A stretch of 64,000 bases of DNA, taken from Phalacrocorax aristotelis (Eukaryota; Chordata; Aves; Suliformes; Phalacrocoracidae). The translations under genes were made by a program, and so were the position numbers. Below, one piece after another: positions 58,580-64,000 of the stretch (position 1 is its first letter; each line of letters starts with the position of its first letter). Where the stretch lies: contig NW_027441300.1 of NCBI RefSeq assembly GCF_949628215.1, forward strand, positions 62,001 through 126,000, in the 5' to 3' direction. The notes under the pieces were generated by a model. It had not been told where the DNA came from, searched no databases, and saw nothing but the letters and a program-made list of their open reading frames with translations.

Positions 58580-59388
58580 TGCAGCAGGTAAGGAAAGAGA
58601 GGGGGCCGGGGGAGAGACAGGGAGGGCCCAGGACGTACAAGAGAGGCAACGGGGCCCCACTGGCCCAGGACTCACCGCGACTCTCGCTCTCAGCGCTGCT
58701 GGCACAATTTAGCCGTTCACATGCTTCTTTCCCCTCCTCTCCTCCCTGCCTCTTCTGCAGCTCCAGACTCTAGGCCGACCTCCACCTGAAGAGAACACGG
58801 GGGTGTCTTACAGCTCTTACGAGATGAGGCTTCCTCGGCACGTAGCCTAGCTCGCTCGTGCCCTACACGCCCGTACCGAACTGCGGGTTACGCGTACAGA
58901 CCCTGCGGTGCACGTTGGTGGCCTGGCCTGGCCCGCTGCGGGCTATGAAGGGGGATCCTTCCTCCCTCACCTGCAGGGACAGGCTCTCTCTTGCCTGCAG
59001 CAGGAAAGCAGCTGGCAGCCAGAGCGCCTTCAGTTTCTTCTGCTTTACCTTTCGTTGGCGTCTCCAGCTTCAGCCGAGGCAGCTCCTCTCCACAGCCGGG
59101 AAGGGCTTTGTCTATCCCTTTTCGGCCCTGCGCTGCAAGGACAGCGAGGCCGGGCAGAGAGAAGCCACGCGAGCCTGAGACGGCCGCAGTCAACGGCATC
59201 CCCGGGGGAAGGACAGACAACCACGTCCTCAGCACGGTCTCTGGGAGAGGGAAAGAAGAAACAGCGACCGTCATTACCGTCGATCGACCCTGGCCAAAGC
59301 CTCTCCTTGCGCAGGGGCTTCTGGACACACCGCCCCTTCCCCGCGCTACTGCTAAGGGCCCCTGCGCCGAGGGGGAATCCAGTGCGCT

Positions 59389-60554
59389 TGAGGGCCGGCT
59401 CGCTGCCTTCACGACAGGGCCTGGGGGCGGCCAAGGGCTACGCGGCACGCTGCAGGGGAGGTGCCGGGGCTGGGGGCAGGCGCACGGGGCAAGGGCGGGG
59501 CAAGGGGAGGCTGAGCGGGAGCTCCGGCGAGCCGGGGAGGCGGCCATCATCTGCGCCCTGGGCACGGGGAAAAGGTCACCGTCCTCCTCCTTTCCCTCTT
59601 CCCTTCTGTCAGCTCCCGGGAACTCACCGCTTCTCGGGGAGCGGCCGCACCCGCAAGCCCCCAGAAATCAACACGAATCCAACCCCAAATACACCGCGCG
59701 TACCGTACGCGGCACGGCCGCCCGGCACCCGAGCGCCGGAAGACCGCGCCTCCCGCCACGCCCCGGCGAACCACGTGACAGCGCCGGCAGCCACTGCGCC
59801 TGGACTACAGCTCCCGGCATGCTCTGCGCCACAACACGGCCGCCCGGCAGCCGCGCGCCCCAAGGACTACACCTCCCGGCATGCTCTGCGACACAACACG
59901 GCCGCACGGCCAGCCCACAGCCACACCACCACAGCTCCCGGAATGCCGCGAGCCCGCCCTCCCGCTCTCTGACCCTGCGGGGCACCGTCCCTCCCGCCGA
60001 TGCACCCGGAACCCCCACCGAGCCCTCACCACAGCCTCGCTCTCCCCACAGCTCCGCTCCGACCCGGCGCTGCCCCGCCGCAGCCCTCCTCGGGGCTTTA
60101 CCCGGGACCCAGCGGCCCACCCCCCAGCCCCCGCTCACCTTCTCCCTCGCTACAGTCGCAGCCCGCTGACGCTCGGCCACAGCTCCGCTCCGCCCTCGGC
60201 TCACACTGGCCCCCCGGAGCAGGGCACCACCCCTTTTCCAGGGAGGAGCCGGCACCATCAGCCCCACTGCCCGCACCTGGGGCTCCTCCAGCCCCCGCGC
60301 GCAGCTGAGGCACAGCAGCAACGGGGGGCCCCCTCCCCTCACCCCCACAGTGCACCACCTCCTCCCCTGGGCTCCATCACAGCCCCTTGCCCCACGCAAA
60401 GGCAGCGCAAACGCAGCCCTGAGGGCAAAGGAGAGGGCAGGTGTTTGTGCAGGCGCACACGCGTAACAAGTCCCAGGAGCCATTCGTGGCTCAGGGTCCC
60501 CAACGCTCCCACTGCCCCAAGGCCACCTCGGCCGCCGTTGCCACAGCCGCACGG
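59389..60554. promoter_or_regulatory. CpG island of 5 kb unit 2
   Basis: Same island at an offset of 5009 bp. A G at a CpG (near 59853, CCGCGCGCC) replaces the A of unit 1 (CCACGCGCC). Another CpG in unit 1 (near 55533) reads CA here (near 60542). Confidence 0.75.
59804..59946 (+). promoter_or_regulatory. Three ACTACA/TCCCGGCATGC motifs at 62-bp spacing, unit 2
   Basis: Same trio at 59804, 59866 and 59928, unchanged in the motif cores. Confidence 0.7.
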
Positions 60555-60560
60555 AGCTGG

Positions 60561-61118
60561 TGTTGGCTGGGATAGTGCTCATTTTCTCCAGAGTAGCTAG
60601 GAAGGGATAAGTTTTGGATTTATGCTCAAAACACCGTTAATAATGTAGAGATGTTTTGGTTCTTGCTGAGCACTGCTTCCACAGTCAGGGCCTCTTCTGG
60701 TTCTCTCAGTGCCCCACCAGCAAGTAGGCTGGGAGAGGACACAGCTGGGAAAGCTTTCCCAGCTAACTGACCAAAGGGATATTCCATACCATTTGACATC
60801 ATGCTCAGCACACGCAGCTGGGGGAAGAAGGGGGAGTCCTTGGGGGCTACGGCATTTCTCTTCCTAACTAACCGTTACACATGACAGAGCCCTGCTTTCC
60901 CAGAAACAGCTCAACACCTGCCCGCCGAAAAGGAGGAGCGAATTAATTCCTTGCTTTGCTTCCACGCACAGCTTTTGCTTTACCTATTAAACCGTCTTGA
61001 TCTCGACCCATGATTTTTCTCACTTTTACCCTTCCAGCTCTCTCCCCCAGCCCACTGAGGGTGGAGCGAGCAAGCAGCTCCCTGGTGCAGAGTTGCCAGC
61101 TGGGGCTAAGCCACGGCA
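60561..61118 (+). mobile_element. LTR-A, between units 2 and 3
   Basis: Same element as 55552-56109 at an offset of 5009 bp. That it sits at the same place in each unit shows it inserted before the array was amplified. Confidence 0.82.
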
Positions 61119-61260
61119 CGCGCTTGTCCCGGTTTGGCAGGGAACGGACCGTCCGTCGCCTGGCTCCTGGAGCGACGGGCTGCTGGGCAGAGGGGGAGGC
61201 CACCAAAGGTGAGGAGCAGGGCACAGGACAGTAGGAGGAGAGAAGACAAGAGCAGCACCC

Positions 61261-61297
61261 GGCTGGGGGGGGGGCGGGGGGGTGGGGGTGGGGGGGC
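61261..61297 (+). other. Expanded G-run of unit 3
   Basis: Same arrangement as in unit 2, at an offset of 5009 bp. Confidence 0.8.
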
Positions 61298-61299
61298 GT

Positions 61300-62813
61300 G
61301 TGTGCGTGTAGTGAGAAGGCACGAGGCAGGGAACAGGACGGCCAGAGGAGGACAGGGAGCCTGACGGAGGTGGAGATAAAAGCAGCAGAGAGAGGGGAAG
61401 AGCAGGGCACAGACCAACAAAGAAGGATGAGGAGCAGGCTGGAGACGCACAAAGAACCTGGGGCAGGCAGCACGACAGCGAGGGAGGAAAGAAGAACAGG
61501 GGCAGGAAGCTGGACCGAGCGAGATGGAGACAGACAAGATAAGCGACAAGAACAGGGCAGAAAGGGAAGAATGAAGCCACGGGGACAGGGAGCTGAGACA
61601 GCCAACGACGGAGGGAAGGGGCCGGGGAGGGAACACCACAAAACAAACCACGGGGCTACGTGGTACAGAGCATGAGAAGGCAGAGAATTAACAATTAGGG
61701 ACAGGGAGCCAGAAAAACAACAAAAAAAACACCAAAACAAAGGGAGATGGAGAGCAAAAGGAATCGCAATGCGTACAGAGAGAAGAGAGAAACAATTCTA
61801 AAAGAGGGTCACGGGGAAGCCAGAGACAGCAAGATGGAGAAAGGACAGAAGCTACAGGCTACAGGGCAGAGAGGGAAGAATTAATGAATAGACGCAGAGA
61901 GCTGGGCAGAAAGAGGTGGAGAAAGGCTGAAGATCACACGGCCAACAGGGAAGAGAGAAGAGAGGGAGGAATTTTAAAAACAGGGGCAAGAAGCCAGAGA
62001 GAGGGAGAGAGAGGCAACAATAAATGGGGACAAGCCACAGGGCAGTGAGGAGGGAATCGATGAATAAGAACAGCAGACCAAAGAGAACACAACGTAGAAT
62101 GGAAAAAAGGAACAGCGGCCTACAGGGAAGGAGGAATTAAAGATCAGGCACTGGGAGGCAGACAGAGACACATGAAGAAACAAGTGGGAAAAAAAAAAAC
62201 AAAACCAACAACGGCAACGGGCTACAAAGACAGACAGAGAGGGAAGAAATAAAACATCGCAGCAAGGAGCTGGACAGAGAGAGATGAGGACAAACAAATA
62301 GCACGGGTCTAAGTGACAGAGAACGTGGAATTAGAACACAGAGAGAGGGAGCCGGACAGAGAGAGAGGCCGAGAGAAAAACCTAGACGGGCTACAGCGGG
62401 CAGAGGCAGGGATTAAAACCTAGGGACAGGGAGCTGGACAGAGAGAGACGGAGGTCACAGGGAACAGCGGTGGCTGCAGGAAGAACAGGAATCCACAAAT
62501 AGGGAAAGGGAGCTCGACAGAGAAGAACTCAGAAAGGCAAGAACAGTAGCAGGGTGCAGAGCAGAGCAGACGAATGAAAAAGCGCGGGGGGAGCGTTGAG
62601 GCAGACAGAGAGAGATTAAGAAAAAAGTCACGGGCTACGTGGCAAAGCAGGAGGAATTCAGAAACGGGGATGGCAACCAAGGGAGAGTGAGCTGGTGAAG
62701 GACAACGGGCATTCCAAGTGAGGGACGGGGAGCTGGGAAAAGCGAGGCAGAGAAAAACAGAATCACAGAGAGAATCACACAAAGCCAAAAAAGAAGAAAC
62801 TGAACAACAGGAA
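61300..62813 (+). repeat. Purine-rich minisatellite, unit 3
   Basis: Same tract as units 1 and 2. A one-base difference near 61730 (AAAAAAAACACC) changes the pyrimidine-strand reading. Confidence 0.85.
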
Positions 62814-62817
62814 CAGG

Positions 62818-63345
62818 TGTAACCAAAGCGATGAAATCAGCCAACCAGAGACGGTGTTCCATTACGGGAACATGGAGCGTACGAATCAGCGCACCTGTTG
62901 ATCTGCATTTTAGTCCCTAGGCGATCGTTAACGTCAGCAGAACAACAGACAACGTGCTTCTGTCAGAAAAGGACGACAAAACGCGGTTTCGTGGAGCGGA
63001 CTGAGAGAACTAGCCAAGACTGCCAAGATTAACAGCCAAGAAGGTAAAAGGCAATTCTGGCAGGGGGAGATCGCGACCACCGACTCACGGACCACCACCG
63101 AGCCTGCGCAGCGATTTACATACGGAACGAGCAAGTTTGTACCGATCAGCAGACAGGACAATAATGAATACGTATGAATACGTAAAATTTTGATCTACAA
63201 ATTGAACGGGAAAGGTGCGTGAGGTACGCACGCCAGGAGGAGCGATCCCCCGTGCATCCGGCGCCGTGAATAAAGAATGCCTGCTCTTTAATACTAAATT
63301 GGTCTTGAGGAGTTGTTTCCGATTTTACCGCGTTTTTCGGTAACA
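62818..63345 (+). mobile_element. LTR-B, unit 3
   Basis: Same element at an offset of 5008 bp, with the same termini and CAGG repeats. Confidence 0.83.
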
Positions 63346-63586
63346 CAGGGAGTCAGACCGAGAGAGCCAGAGAAAGACAAAAATACCGACAGGCTACAGG
63401 ACAGAGCAGGAGGAGTAAAAAAATAAAAACGGAGCCAGAGCCAGGCAGAGAGAGGCGGAGAAAGAACAAGTAGCCACAGGCTACAGGACAGAGAGAGGGA
63501 GGACTGAAAAGACGGGGAGGCAGGGAGCCACTCAGAGCGAGACGGAGAAAGAAGGTGCGGGGGGGGGGGCGCAAAAAAAATAATTT
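63346..63586 (+). repeat. Purine minisatellite after LTR-B, unit 3
   Basis: As in units 1 and 2. The terminal G-run is one base longer and the A-run shorter, which changes the pyrimidine-strand frame. Confidence 0.8.
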
Positions 63587-64000
63587 TGCAGCAGGTAAGG
63601 AAAGAGAGGGGGCCGGGGGAGAGACAGGGAGGGCCCAGGACGTACAAGAGAGGCAACGGGGCCCCACTGGCCCAGGACTCACCGCGACTCTCGCTCTCAG
63701 CGCTGCTGGCACAATTTAGCCGTTCACATGCTTCTTTCCCCTCCTCTCCTCCCTGCCTCTTCTGCAGCTCCAGACTCTAGGCCGACCTCCACCTGAAGAG
63801 AACACGGGGGTGTCTTACAGCTCTTACGAGATGAGGCTTCCTCGGCACGTAGCCTAGCTCGCTCGTGCCCTACACGCCCGTACCGAACTGCGGGTTACGC
63901 GTACAGACCCTGCGGTGCACGTTGGTGGCCTGGCCTGGCCCGCTGCGGGCTATGAAGGGGGATCCTTCCTCCCTCACCTGCAGGGACAGGCTCTCTCTTG

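Larger units (their letters stand above)
55813..60821. repeat. 5 kb unit 2 (5009 bp)
   Basis: Complete unit with an expanded G-run (56256-56286) and a long uninterrupted A-run near 57180-57197, where units 1 and 3 have an interrupted A-run. Confidence 0.95.
50823..64000. repeat. 5.0 kb macrosatellite array (two full units, one partial)
   Basis: Sequence repeats head to tail with offsets of 4990 and 5009 bp and very few differences. It continues past the right edge. Differences I could see are mostly in poly-G, poly-A and short indels, plus single-base changes. Each unit is a composite of two LTRs, purine minisatellite and a CpG island. Confidence 0.97.
60822..64000. repeat. 5 kb unit 3, cut by the window edge (3179 bp)
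   Basis: Follows unit 2 at an offset of 5008-5009 bp. It shares the expanded G-run of unit 2 but the interrupted A-run of unit 1, so the variants are shuffled between units. Confidence 0.95.

Overview
This window is vertebrate, almost certainly avian, nuclear DNA that is dominated by repeats and holds no confidently identifiable intact protein gene. The bird assignment rests on CR1 LINE copies (a sense copy whose translation matches CR1 ORF2, an antisense copy, and two short CR1 3' tails) and on endogenous-retrovirus LTRs of avian type. Species and chromosome cannot be fixed from sequence alone. Heterochromatin of a microchromosome or of the W chromosome is an inference.

Layout. (1) Positions 1-27135 are a head-to-tail macrosatellite of about 2.16 kb: 12 full monomers and one truncated monomer, continuing beyond the left edge. 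Copies differ by scattered substitutions and a few indels. They are CpG-rich, and each carries G-quadruplex-type C/G runs. (2) Positions 27136-43080 hold AT-rich decayed relatives of the monomer, purine-rich minisatellite, a fragment of coding-like sequence, two CR1 elements, two antisense LTRs, and a diverged tandem pair of about 2 kb modules. (3) Positions 43080-45365 hold two more diverged monomers that kept their CpGs. They are followed by unassigned DNA (45366-47870) and by a second copy (47870-48990) of the module seen at 27950-29370. (4) From about 50186 to the right edge runs a second macrosatellite of 5.0 kb: a rearranged leader, two full units (50823-55812, 55813-60821) and a partial third. 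Each unit contains, in order, an ERV LTR (LTR-A), a G-rich run, about 1.5 kb of purine-rich minisatellite with a period near 85 bp, a second LTR with a 4-bp target duplication (LTR-B), more minisatellite, and a CpG island with three ACTACA-type (ZNF143/THAP11-like) motifs exactly 62 bp apart.

The main picture is nested amplification. An old composite segment (monomer-like DNA, then module B, then purine minisatellite) was present at least twice. One monomer type expanded into the 2.16 kb array, and a promoter- and LTR-bearing piece expanded into the 5.0 kb array. Transcription of the 5 kb array, from the CpG island or the LTRs, is plausible but not shown. Long open frames in both arrays are most likely by-products of GC-rich, stop-poor, homogenised sequence.
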